A stretch of DNA of 23,001 nt from JAYEJW01 sp034716535 (GCA_034716535.1 JAYEJW010000601.1:1-23001), one strand, 5' to 3'. Shown: positions 8,050 through 15,952, counted from the stretch's first letter. A program made the numbers and translations. The notes: a model not told the origin generated them from the sequence alone.

Positions 8050-9696
8050 ATGACGCTAGTGAATCAGACGGACCAATGGAAGGCACTCCAGGCGCACTGG
8101 AGAGAAATGTCCCAGGTCCAGATGCGTGATCTCTTTGCACAGGATCCGAAGCGGGCCGAGCGCATGACCCTTCGGGCCGCGGATATCTTCGTCGATTACT
8201 CCAAGAACATCATCAGGGACGACACCCTTGAGCTACTGCTGGACCTCGCCGAGGCGGTTGACTTGCCGGGCTGGATCCGCCGCATGTTTGCAGGCGAGAG
8301 CATCAACAATACGGAAAGGCGTGCGGTTCTGCACGTGGCGCTGCGCAACCGTTCCAACCGCCCGATCTCCGTCGACGGGGAGGACGTGATGCCTGCGGTA
8401 AACGGGGTACTCCAGCAGATGGAAAACTTCGTCACCTCGGTGCGCAGCGGCGACTGGAAGGGCTACTCGGGCAAGCCCGTTAGAGACGTCGTCAACATCG
8501 GGATCGGAGGCTCAAACCTGGGGCCACTGATGGTCTGCGAGGCCCTTAAGCCGTACCAGTCCGACGATCTTAGGGTGCACTTCGTCTCCAACGTGGATGG
8601 CACGCATCTGGCCGAGACCGTCAGAAACCTCGATCCGGAGACGACGCTGTTCGTCGTCGCCTCCAAGACCTTCACCACCCTCGAGACCATGACCAATGCG
8701 AACAGCGCGCGGGATTGGCTTATCAAGGGGTTGGGCAACGAGGTCGCGGTACGGGATCATTTCGTTGCCGTTTCCACAAACGCCGAGAAGGTCGCCGCGT
8801 TCGGCATCGATACCAACCACATGTTCGGCTTCTGGGATTGGGTTGGAGGGCGCTACTCCCTGTGGTCGGCGATCGGCCTGCCCATCGCGCTCGCCGTCGG
8901 CGTTGACCGCTTTCGCCAACTGCTCGAGGGCGCCCACGAGATGGACGAGCACTTCCGGCTCGCCGATCTGAGGGAGAATCTACCGGCGATTCTGGGACTG
9001 ATCGGGGTCTGGTACGCCAACTTCGCAGGGGCCCGCACCCACGCCGTGCTTCCCTACGATCAGTACCTGCGCTACCTGCCGGCCTATCTTCAGCAGGGCG
9101 ATATGGAGAGCAACGGCAAGAGGGTTACGCGGGAAGGGATCGCGGTGGAGTACACGACCGGCCCCGTGGTCTGGGGCGAGCCGGGCACCGACGGCCAGCA
9201 CGCCTTTTACCAGCTCATCCATCAGGGCACGCAGATGATCCCCTCGGATTTCATCGCGCCCATCAACAGCCACAACCCCGTATCTGACCATCACGCCAAG
9301 CTCATGTCCAATTTCTTCGCCCAGCCGGAGGCCCTGATGCAGGGCCGTACTGCCGAGGAGGCCCGGGCGGAGATGCAGGCGGAGGGATTCCCTCCCGAGC
9401 GAGTGGAGGAGCTCGTGCCCCATCGTAGCTTCCCCGGCAATCGCCCCACCAACAGCATCCTGGTCGATAGGCTCACCCCCAGGACCCTGGGCGCGCTGAT
9501 CGCCATGTACGAGCACCGAATCTTCACCCAGGGCGTCGTCTGGCGCATCAACTCCTACGATCAGTGGGGCGTGGAGCTTGGAAAGCAGCTCGCGACCGTG
9601 ATTCTCAAGGAGCTGAAGGAAGGGCAGGTCACCGCAGAGCACGATGTCTCCACCGCCGGGCTGGTGGAGTATTACTTGCGCCACCGCGCCGGTTGA
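8050..9696 (+). CDS. pgi: Glucose-6-phosphate isomerase
   Basis: Pgi interconverts glucose-6-phosphate and fructose-6-phosphate. The 548-residue product matches the length of proteobacterial Pgi. It shows NIGIGGSNLGP, SKTFTT.ET, signature 1 FDWVGGRYS-like (WDWVGGRYSLWSAIGL), YDQYLRYLPAYLQQ.DMESNGK, and signature 2 INSYDQWGVELGK. GAGGAG lies about ten bases before ATG 8050. With zwf upstream and glgA divergent, the three genes control the fate of hexose phosphate: storage, pentose pathway or glycolysis. Downstream begins a decayed region. Confidence 0.97.
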   Translation: MTLVNQTDQWKALQAHWREMSQVQMRDLFAQDPKRAERMTLRAADIFVDYSKNIIRDDTLELLLDLAEAVDLPGWIRRMFAGESINNTERRAVLHVALRNRSNRPISVDGEDVMPAVNGVLQQMENFVTSVRSGDWKGYSGKPVRDVVNIGIGGSNLGPLMVCEALKPYQSDDLRVHFVSNVDGTHLAETVRNLDPETTLFVVASKTFTTLETMTNANSARDWLIKGLGNEVAVRDHFVAVSTNAEKVAAFGIDTNHMFGFWDWVGGRYSLWSAIGLPIALAVGVDRFRQLLEGAHEMDEHFRLADLRENLPAILGLIGVWYANFAGARTHAVLPYDQYLRYLPAYLQQGDMESNGKRVTREGIAVEYTTGPVVWGEPGTDGQHAFYQLIHQGTQMIPSDFIAPINSHNPVSDHHAKLMSNFFAQPEALMQGRTAEEARAEMQAEGFPPERVEELVPHRSFPGNRPTNSILVDRLTPRTLGALIAMYEHRIFTQGVVWRINSYDQWGVELGKQLATVILKELKEGQVTAEHDVSTAGLVEYYLRHRAG

Positions 9697-9705
9697 GCGG
9701 GCGCC

Positions 9706-9903
9706 TTACCGGGGTGCGGCGCCGGCCGATTGCTTGCCAGCGTAGCCGTTGGTGCGGGTCATGACCAGGACCGAGGCGGTCCTGCCGACGCGCAGCTCGA
9801 CCCCCTTCGGTACCGTCTCCAGGTGGACGCGCACCGGCACGCGCTGGGCAAGTCGGATCTATTCGAAGGTGGTGCTGATGCTCGGGAGCAGGTCCTCGCC
9901 GGT
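9706..9903 (-). pseudogene. Broken C-terminal fragment of an HlyD-family (AaeA/EmrA-like) membrane fusion protein
   Basis: Read on the minus strand, the sequence gives EDLLPSISTTFE, then an in-frame TAG (9863-9861), then IRLAQRVPVRVHLETVPKG and VELRVGRTASVLV, ending at TAA (9708-9706). In intact AaeA-like adaptors the block is usually LLPS.SPTFEWIRLAQRVPVR, so the TAG replaces the conserved tryptophan (TGG to TAG). No upstream barrel or hairpin domain is present, so this is a remnant only. It is convergent with pgi, nine bases from its stop. It is unrelated in position to the intact HlyD gene at 20240. Confidence 0.65.
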
Positions 9904-9967
9904 ACTGCTATGCAGTTTTCGAAGTACTTGGTGGTTTAATAGGACGAGCGAAGCGAAGCGTGCCCGT

Positions 9968-10060
9968 CTAGTCGCCGCTCAGCCCCAGAAACGCCAGCAC
10001 CCGTGCCTCGACGTAGGGAGGGACTGAATCGAGGGGGCCATGATCACGGCCTTCAACACC
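9968..10060 (-). pseudogene. Possible C-terminal fragment of an alpha/beta hydrolase
   Basis: The minus strand reads EGRDHGPLDSVPPYVEARVL then AFLGLSGD and stops at TAG (9970-9968). An HGPL motif followed by P.Y...RVLAFL resembles the catalytic-histidine end of alpha/beta hydrolases. The third codon positions are GC-rich, as in real genes here. Further upstream the likeness ends. The stretch is too short to be sure. Confidence 0.35.
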
Positions 10061-10171
10061 CTGGTCGTCCCGGGCGGCAAGATGATATATGCGATGGAAT
10101 TGATCCTGACCCAACGCATCATGGATCTGATGAACCAGCGCGAGCTTCTGGCGCAGGACTTCCGCGACTAA
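10040..10171 (+). CDS. Short ORF of 43 codons, unknown; possibly a gene remnant
   Basis: ATG 10040 follows GAGGGGG by a few bases and the frame ends at TAA (10169-10171). The protein begins MITAFNTLVVPGGKMI. The third positions are strongly GC-biased, which suggests this frame was once or still is coding. The NTLVVPGGKM block faintly resembles the strand before the HExxH motif of M48 metallopeptidases, but no HExxH follows. I do not assign a function. The first 21 bases overlap the possible hydrolase fragment on the other strand. Confidence 0.3.
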   Translation: MITAFNTLVVPGGKMIYAMELILTQRIMDLMNQRELLAQDFRD

Positions 10172-10273
10172 GCGGCTGACCCACGGTCGTACGGGCTGCC
10201 GACGATTCGCGGTCGGCTGCGGCCCAAGGCTCCGGCGGCATTTCCCCGTGCCGCGCGTTGCGCCCATCGAGGA
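10172..10273. other. Spacer downstream of the P450/DyP cluster
   Basis: Nothing recognisable is seen. There is no T-run terminator after the GST-like gene. It completes the non-functional stretch that starts after pgi. Confidence 0.3.
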
Positions 10274-11038
10274 TCATCGGAACCGGCCGTACATCCGATC
10301 GATCAACTGGCCGCCGGGCCTTTCCCGCAATTCCTCGACGAGGGTATGCATCGCAGTGGGTGCGTCTTGGAGATTCGGCAGCAAACCGCCTCCACCATAG
10401 CGTGACTCCAACACGGTCGGGGCGGCGAGACCGGCGAAGCCGTAGTCGACATAGCACGGCCGTTCGCCGAACAGGTAGGGGGCGCCCCCACGGAGTCGGT
10501 CGTCTACCGCATCGTATGCCTCGCGGATCATCGCCTCCATCGCCGACGCCGGGTTCTTGTCGAGCCCCAACGATGCACCGACCAGTTTGGCCATCAACGG
10601 GTAGGTCAACCAGACGAAAGCCCGTTGCCAACCCGGTGTCCCGTGTGTGATGGGGCCGTAGGTGAGCGATTTCTCCGGCAGCAGGAAGCGGTAGGCCCAG
10701 CGAGAGACGGCAAAGGCGAGCTTGGGATTGATGACATCGTTCCACAGCGCGGCCGCTGTCGGCCGATCTGCCGGATCCGGCGGCGGCAATTGCTTGTCTG
10801 TCGGCAGCAGGCCCTCCATGGCGTTGACCAGGGCACGGGATGACGACAGCTTTTGACCCTGATAGTTGAGAAACGGGTAGTCGAAACCGCCGGCCAGGTT
10901 GATCGCGATTTGGAAGAAGGGCACCGAATGGCGCTTGACGCGGACCTTGATCCCGTAGCGCTCACAGAGCCAGTCGGCGACCTCGCAACCGGAGCTTGGC
11001 GGAAAGATGATCAGCGTCGATCGCTTTGACGAAGCCAC
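10274..11038 (-). CDS. Glutathione S-transferase-like protein
   Basis: The 254-residue product begins with a thioredoxin-like half (TLIIFPPSSGCEVADWL). It continues with a loop containing SVPFF and a strand region ending in a GQKLSSSRAL block, comparable to the glutathione gamma-glutamyl site (usually Q.ES.AI). The all-helical half ends with GAPYLFGERPCYVDYGFAGL, matching the GST pattern YL.G...S.AD......L. The CxxC of glutaredoxins is absent; a single Cys18 lies near the first helix. GTG 11038 is used, with GAGG overlapping the P450 stop region. It starts 12 bases after the P450 ends and is the last gene of the five-gene cluster. It could conjugate or isomerise the cluster's oxidised product. 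Substrate unknown. Confidence 0.7.
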   Translation of the reverse strand: MASSKRSTLIIFPPSSGCEVADWLCERYGIKVRVKRHSVPFFQIAINLAGGFDYPFLNYQGQKLSSSRALVNAMEGLLPTDKQLPPPDPADRPTAAALWNDVINPKLAFAVSRWAYRFLLPEKSLTYGPITHGTPGWQRAFVWLTYPLMAKLVGASLGLDKNPASAMEAMIREAYDAVDDRLRGGAPYLFGERPCYVDYGFAGLAAPTVLESRYGGGGLLPNLQDAPTAMHTLVEELRERPGGQLIDRMYGRFR

Positions 11039-11050
11039 ACCCTGTCCGCC

Positions 11051-12406
11051 TCAAAATTCCACCCACAGGTGCACCGGGAACGGGGTGCCTGCGGTGTCAA
11101 TGGCACCCTCGGCACCGACCGCAGGACGCAGCCCCGACGCGGCCAGCAAGGGCCGCAGGACGGCCGGGATGGCGACCCGGTTGATGTGCTGCCCGAAACA
11201 GGTGTGCAGCCCGTAACCCCACAGCATGTAGTGGTCCCAGGGACGATCGATGCGGAAGTCGCCGGGTGTATCGACGTCCCAGCCGTCGAACATGGCGCTG
11301 AGGCTGGCGGCAAAGACCATGCTGTCCTTCGGGATACGGCGTGCGCGCAGGGTCCCAGAGGCAATGGTGCAGTCGCGCACGGCGCGCCGGTAGATGACTG
11401 GGTTGATCGGGTTGAAGCGCAGCGCCTCGAAACAGTATTGACCGACGGTGGTCAGGTCATCGGCCTGTGCGGCCTGGCGAACCCGGGCGAGTTCATCCGG
11501 GCGGTCGAGCAATTGATCGAGGGCCTGCACCGATGCCCTGGAGATGGTTGGGATGGCGCCGATGATGAGTCCGATCAGATTGTTGCGGATCGCCAAGTCG
11601 TCGAATCCGAGCGTGCCGGCGCGCTGCAGATCCAGGCAGCGATTGAGCACGTCGTCGTCGTCGGTGGGATTGGCCTTGCGCGCGGCGATGGCCTGATCGA
11701 GGTAGTCGCGGCAGGCATTGGCCGCGGCCATTGCCTTTCGATCCACCTCCGGATCGGCGCCCAGGTCGATGAACAGATACCAGAACATCAGGGAGGTCCA
11801 CTGGATCATGTCCTCTTCAGTCGGTCCCGGTGTTCCGAAGTAGCGTCCCACCATCCGCGCGATCACCGGCAATGTCAGCTGTGCCGGCACATCGATGCGC
11901 CCGCCGCTGCCGCCGACAATTGCCGCGGCGTCCTCGGCGATGCAGGGCACGACGACGGTCTCGACATCCTCCCAACGCGCGGCCAGTCGCATGACGGAGA
12001 CGTCGTGCTGATACTCCGGCGAGTCCTGCATGCCGAGGAAGAAGTTGTCCCCATCGGTGAGCCGGCACATGCGCGGCCCGTAGACGACGGCAAAATCCTG
12101 CTCCCGATCGAGCACCTCCTTGACATCCACGGACCGGGTGACGATGACCGAGCCCTTGTTCTCGTAGGCCTTCACCAGCGACCGGCCGATCACAAGATTG
12201 GCCCAGAACACCCGCAGCACGCCGAACACCAGCCGCTGTCCTTCGGTCGACGACAGCTTTTCGGTGATCTGCGCCTTGATGTTGCTGCGATCGCCGGACA
12301 GGGCCGAAGCGACCAACCGCAACAGACGGAACAGGTCCGCGACTCCGCCGAAGAGGACGCCGACAAAGCGCACCGGCACCCGGATCAGATTCATCGGTAA
12401 GGACAT
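11051..12406 (-). CDS. Cytochrome P450 with atypical I-helix
   Basis: The 451-residue product has the P450 hallmarks: ExxR (E327-ALR330) and the haem loop WGYGLHTCFGQ with Cys403 as the thiolate ligand. The I-helix reads IIGAIPTISRA (281-291). Thr287 is present, but the acidic residue that normally precedes it is replaced by Pro286. The N-terminus (residues 6-37) is hydrophobic and amphipathic, suggesting membrane association. GAGGAG stands five bases before ATG 12406. The gap to the upstream DyP gene is 83 bases. No ferredoxin or reductase gene is nearby. Together with the DyP peroxidase this hints at peroxide use or an isomerase-type reaction rather than classical NAD(P)H-driven oxygenation, which is inference. 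Subfamily not identified. Confidence 0.9.
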   Translation of the reverse strand: MSLPMNLIRVPVRFVGVLFGGVADLFRLLRLVASALSGDRSNIKAQITEKLSSTEGQRLVFGVLRVFWANLVIGRSLVKAYENKGSVIVTRSVDVKEVLDREQDFAVVYGPRMCRLTDGDNFFLGMQDSPEYQHDVSVMRLAARWEDVETVVVPCIAEDAAAIVGGSGGRIDVPAQLTLPVIARMVGRYFGTPGPTEEDMIQWTSLMFWYLFIDLGADPEVDRKAMAAANACRDYLDQAIAARKANPTDDDDVLNRCLDLQRAGTLGFDDLAIRNNLIGLIIGAIPTISRASVQALDQLLDRPDELARVRQAAQADDLTTVGQYCFEALRFNPINPVIYRRAVRDCTIASGTLRARRIPKDSMVFAASLSAMFDGWDVDTPGDFRIDRPWDHYMLWGYGLHTCFGQHINRVAIPAVLRPLLAASGLRPAVGAEGAIDTAGTPFPVHLWVEF

Positions 12407-12489
12407 CGGTGCTCCTCGGCTGATGGATGACGGCGGTCGACGACCGCGATCAGGTTGTTGATTGACGACGCCCCTGCGGAGATCCGCCG

Positions 12490-14157
12490 TCAGGTCGGAT
12501 CCACGGAGCCCTCGGCGATCATCCGCAAGGCGTTCAGGCTCGGAATGAAGAAGTAGTCGCCGCCCCGCGTGGTCACGAACTGCGGTATCTCGGCGCAGAT
12601 GTAGGGCGGCCTGTCGTCGGCCGGGTCGGCTGCAACGACGAACTTCGTCGTCGCATCGTGCCTACCGACGATCGGGCAGGTATCGTTGCCGACATTGAAG
12701 TCGAGCCCGTATTGCATCCACTGTTGCTGCACGAACTCGAACTGCCGGCTGAGGCTGGCGCAGATGGCGATGAAGATGATGCCGTGCTCGCCGTCGTCGG
12801 TGGGATTGTCCGCATCCACCGTGCCGTACGGCAAGCCGCGGCGCATGATGCGTCGGCGTTTGTTCAGCGACGAACCGGTGCGCTCCGACGGGTCCGGCGA
12901 CTTCAACATCGGGTCGAGCATGTCGCGGGGGTTGGCGCGGCGGATATGGGCTCCATAGGGGCACTTGGTGCCGCCCTGGTCGTCGCCGTACTTGAAGTCG
13001 ATCAGCATGCGGTTGTAGGCGTCGAGACGCGACTGCTCCTGCGGTGTGCGCTCCCGCTTCATGCGGATTGCCGGGATGTCCTGCCATTGTGCGCGCACCC
13101 GCTGCCAGTCATCGAAGGTCGCGGCGGCCAGCAGTGGGATACCGTCGGTCCAGCGACCGGCCATCTTGGCCATCAGGGTCTCGCGTGCCCGGGTGCGATG
13201 ATCGCGATTCGTCGGATCCAACCCCAAGACCCGCGCGAATCGTTCCGCCTGCTCGTCGATATAGTCGTGAAAGCTCTTCACGTTTTCGTGTAGCTTACGG
13301 TAGACCATGAACGAGCCGTTGCGGGTGAACTCCCAGGGCGGTGCGACCTGCGGCAACTCCTGTGACTCGTCCGCGTGACCGAGCAAAAACTCGCCGGTGG
13401 CCAGCGGTGCCCAAGTCTGGTCGGGCAACAGCTTGCCCCGCCCGACGACCCGCTTGGCCTCGGTGTCGGGCTCATAGCGGCCGTCGAAGACCGGATCACC
13501 GATGCCGTCCGTAAAGCCGAAATGCTCCTTCGCCGTCGGCACCGGCTGGCCACCTTCGTTGCGGAAGATCACCGAGGCGTCCTGGTACGGCAGCTTGTCG
13601 GGCCCGTGACCGGCGAGCAATTCGACATCCCCGGCGTGCCGATCGATCGCGGACATGAGCCGGTCGTGAGAACTCGCGAGCTGATCCGGGCTGCGGGCAT
13701 TCATCGAGATCCAGACGTGGACGCGACCGGCAGCCTCTGCGTTCGCCGGCTCGGCATCGGCCTGCTGCCAGATCGCATCCCAATGCTCGGGGGCGTTCGG
13801 CCCCTCGTCGCCGAGGATGAAACTGCGTGCTGCCATGCCGTCGATATACTCCGGCGGCATACGCGCCAGGGTCTTGGTCGGCAGACCCAGGGCGAGCAAT
13901 CCGTAGAAGGTGAAGGCGATATTCAGCGTGCTGTCCGGCGCCGGTACGGCATCGGGTGCCGAGGCATTGGCTCCGTCTTGCCACCGCACCGCAGAGGTCA
14001 CCCATGGACGCAACTGATCAATGAAGGCACGGCCCTGCGTCTGCTGTCCCGGCTTGATGCGCAGGAAGTAATAGCGCGCAAACCGGAATCCGAAACGGCC
14101 ATAGGCGCGCACGATGTTGCCCTGGATGTCGGCGAGGTCGAGGTGTCCGGTGCTCAT
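12490..14157 (-). CDS. DyP-type haem peroxidase, long form
   Basis: The 555-residue product starts LDLADIQGNIVRAYGRFGFRF, as DyP proteins do. It has the GxxDG motif as GFTDGIGDP (catalytic Asp217), the proximal haem ligand in YGAHIRRANPRD (His404) and the distal arginine region IMRRGLPYG (Arg439/440). It ends with a FFIPSLNALR block. It is longer than bacterial types A and B (about 300-450) and closer to the large C/D forms. No Tat signal or encapsulin-targeting tail is evident, so it is probably cytoplasmic. AAGGAG lies eight bases before ATG 14157. The start overlaps the stop of the upstream membrane-protein gene in an ATGA arrangement, implying translational coupling. Confidence 0.92.
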   Translation of the reverse strand: MSTGHLDLADIQGNIVRAYGRFGFRFARYYFLRIKPGQQTQGRAFIDQLRPWVTSAVRWQDGANASAPDAVPAPDSTLNIAFTFYGLLALGLPTKTLARMPPEYIDGMAARSFILGDEGPNAPEHWDAIWQQADAEPANAEAAGRVHVWISMNARSPDQLASSHDRLMSAIDRHAGDVELLAGHGPDKLPYQDASVIFRNEGGQPVPTAKEHFGFTDGIGDPVFDGRYEPDTEAKRVVGRGKLLPDQTWAPLATGEFLLGHADESQELPQVAPPWEFTRNGSFMVYRKLHENVKSFHDYIDEQAERFARVLGLDPTNRDHRTRARETLMAKMAGRWTDGIPLLAAATFDDWQRVRAQWQDIPAIRMKRERTPQEQSRLDAYNRMLIDFKYGDDQGGTKCPYGAHIRRANPRDMLDPMLKSPDPSERTGSSLNKRRRIMRRGLPYGTVDADNPTDDGEHGIIFIAICASLSRQFEFVQQQWMQYGLDFNVGNDTCPIVGRHDATTKFVVAADPADDRPPYICAEIPQFVTTRGGDYFFIPSLNALRMIAEGSVDPT

Positions 14158-15125
14158 GCGGCCTTCTCCTTCGCCGGGATCTCAATGACTCCGGGCTCCT
14201 GCGTGGGGCCGTTGACGTCCTGCGGTCGCTCGGAGTCGACGAAGGCCCCGAACGTGCGATACAGCATCTGCGCATCGGTCCCCTGGGCGTCGATCGCGAA
14301 GTCGATGAACCGCTGCTGCAGATACAACGCCTTCAGGACAGACGGCAGATCGGAGTTCGGTGCCGTCGGGAATGGGGTCTGACCCTTGGTAACGAGATAG
14401 AAGTAGAGGCCGACCGCGTAGCCAACGGTCAGCACTGCACCGAGCACGCTTAGCCAACCCCAGCTGGCGCCGTCGACATCGAAGAGCTGGAGCAGAAAGG
14501 TCGTTACGGTGGCCAGGGCCAGGACAGCCGACACCCCGACGATGCCCTTGAGCGGGACCGACTTGGCTGGGATCGGCGTGGTCCAGTAGTCGTTGAACGG
14601 CATGGTCGTCTCGACCTGGCAACGGATGATGTAGTCGAAGAAACCCTGCGCATCCTTGACCCGGTCGAACCCGATGCAGTGTCGAAAGACCGCATCGAGT
14701 TCTTCGTGCATGGTCAACCACAACGCATCGGTGTAAGCCCGAACCGCCACGGAGCCGTCGCCCGAGGCATCGATATCGGCCCCGAAAAACAGATAGGAGC
14801 AGCGCAGCCTGTCGACCAGCTGGGCGTCCAGCGGACTTTCGCCGGTGATCTTCGAGAGCACCGCATCACTTTGGATCCGCCCGTTGTAGACCACATCGTC
14901 GATAACCACGAAACGCGCGAGATGATTCAGCGTGTTGCGCGCAAAGGGGCTGTTCAGCCGCGCTTTGCGCGTAACGACATTCTGACGCGCAGTCGGCAAC
15001 TGCGTCAGGGTCTCTCGCAGCAGATCCGCATGGGACCGGCAGCAACCGTCGCCAATGGAGACCGACTCGATGCGGATCGGCACCAGCACACTGAGAAAAT
15101 AGTGACCGCCGTCGAAATTGGGCAT
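14154..15125 (-). CDS. Unknown protein with two membrane helices, paralogue of the next upstream gene
   Basis: The 323-residue product has no function I can name. It begins MPNFDGGHYFLSVLVPIR. It carries HLARFVVIDD (68-77), SYLFFGADID (110-119), an ELDAVF helix (142-147), and YIIRCQVETTMPFNDYW (165-181). Two hydrophobic helices follow at about 191-215 and 223-246, then a soluble tail. The first half looks like a ferredoxin-like alpha+beta domain facing the cytoplasm, which is inference. The frame is open to 15239, but GGAG ahead of ATG 15125 sets the start. The stop overlaps the DyP start by four bases. The blocks HxAR, YxFF and YIIxxQ[IV][DE]T recur in the same order in the product of the gene ending at 15145. 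Confidence 0.8.
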   Translation of the reverse strand: MPNFDGGHYFLSVLVPIRIESVSIGDGCCRSHADLLRETLTQLPTARQNVVTRKARLNSPFARNTLNHLARFVVIDDVVYNGRIQSDAVLSKITGESPLDAQLVDRLRCSYLFFGADIDASGDGSVAVRAYTDALWLTMHEELDAVFRHCIGFDRVKDAQGFFDYIIRCQVETTMPFNDYWTTPIPAKSVPLKGIVGVSAVLALATVTTFLLQLFDVDGASWGWLSVLGAVLTVGYAVGLYFYLVTKGQTPFPTAPNSDLPSVLKALYLQQRFIDFAIDAQGTDAQMLYRTFGAFVDSERPQDVNGPTQEPGVIEIPAKEKAA

Positions 15126-15144
15126 CTGCCTGCTCCTTCGCTGA

Positions 15145-15810
15145 TCAGGATTCTGCCGCCTGCCGCCCCCATCGCTTCTCGATGACGGGCTGCAGACCAC
15201 GCTGACTCTCCGCCGTCGAGTTGCTCGCCACCGGTCCAAGGCCCGGCGTGCAGAGACTGTTTTGCAGCTTCACCAACGCCTTACGGTAAGCAACCGCAAA
15301 CTCGTCCGGGGTCATGCCGGCATGCCTCGACGCCAGGTCCCGAAGCGTTTCCATCACCCGCAGCGCCTCCTTGATGTCCCGCTGGGCGGAGCCTGGTGTG
15401 GCGTTGTAGTAGTACTGGGTGTCGATTTGGTTGTGGATGATGTAGTTCTTGAACGGCGTGAGCGGGATGGAACGGGGATACTTGATGCTGGAGTACCAGA
15501 ACAGATCCAGACCACTGGGGATACCGTCGGAGAAGGCGTCGATGTACTGATCCCAGGTACCGTTGAAGTTGCTGCAGAAAAACATGTAGTCGTTTTGCAG
15601 CTGCTCGTTGCCCTGTCCCAGGTCCGGCCATTGGTCGCGTTTGATGATCACCCAGCGGGCGAAATGGATAAGCGACAGGCCCAGTAGCCCGGCCAGCGTC
15701 GCCGGGGTCAGGCGCGCGATCATGAAGATCAGTCGGTTGGCCCAGGTCCACCGGGGCGGCATGGGCGTGATCACGTTCATCGCATAGGCCTTGCCGGCGA
15801 GATTCGACAT
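15145..15810 (-). CDS. Unknown protein, first gene of the P450/DyP cluster
   Basis: The 221-residue product is not assignable to a named function. A hydrophobic amphipathic segment (about 24-56) may touch the membrane. It is followed by HFARWVII (49-56), DYMFFCSNFNGTWDQYID (74-91), FWYSSIKYPR, and FKNYIIHNQIDTQYYY (120-135), then a charged helical C-terminus. I recall similar hypothetical proteins starting MNVITPM, for which Met11 (15780) would be the start. However, AAAGGAGA eight bases before ATG 15810 supports the longer form. The next gene starts 19 bases after the stop. Its shared motifs with that gene suggest an ancient duplication. Confidence 0.8.
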   Translation of the reverse strand: MSNLAGKAYAMNVITPMPPRWTWANRLIFMIARLTPATLAGLLGLSLIHFARWVIIKRDQWPDLGQGNEQLQNDYMFFCSNFNGTWDQYIDAFSDGIPSGLDLFWYSSIKYPRSIPLTPFKNYIIHNQIDTQYYYNATPGSAQRDIKEALRVMETLRDLASRHAGMTPDEFAVAYRKALVKLQNSLCTPGLGPVASNSTAESQRGLQPVIEKRWGRQAAES

Positions 15811-15936
15811 GGTCTCGGTCTCCTTTCTGTGTCGACCTCCGGGCGCGAGAGCGAAACGCCATCCGACGGATACCGGGAGGTCGGTCGCGGAAAGCCTCGC
15901 ACCCCATGGTCGTCAAGCATGGTCTGCAATCCCTGC

Positions 15937-15952
15937 ATTGACAATTGTTAAT
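15937..15952. promoter_or_regulatory. Operator-like palindrome ATTGACAATTGTTAAT
   Basis: Seven of the eight base pairs of the inverted repeat match; only G15940 against T15949 fails. It lies 127 bases upstream of the first gene of the minus-strand cluster. The ACAATTGT core resembles sites of MarR-family regulators, such as the OhrR-type ACAATT/AATTGT element. No regulator gene is in the window, so its role is inferred. Confidence 0.45.

Noticed and set aside
9697..9733. GGCGCC-flanked potential terminator after pgi
   Set aside because: The arms are a short self-palindrome, there is no T-run, and the region encodes the end of the HlyD fragment.
11069..12400. Long plus-strand open frame (443 codons) opposite the P450 gene
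   Set aside because: It is an antisense shadow caused by high GC; the minus strand carries all P450 motifs.
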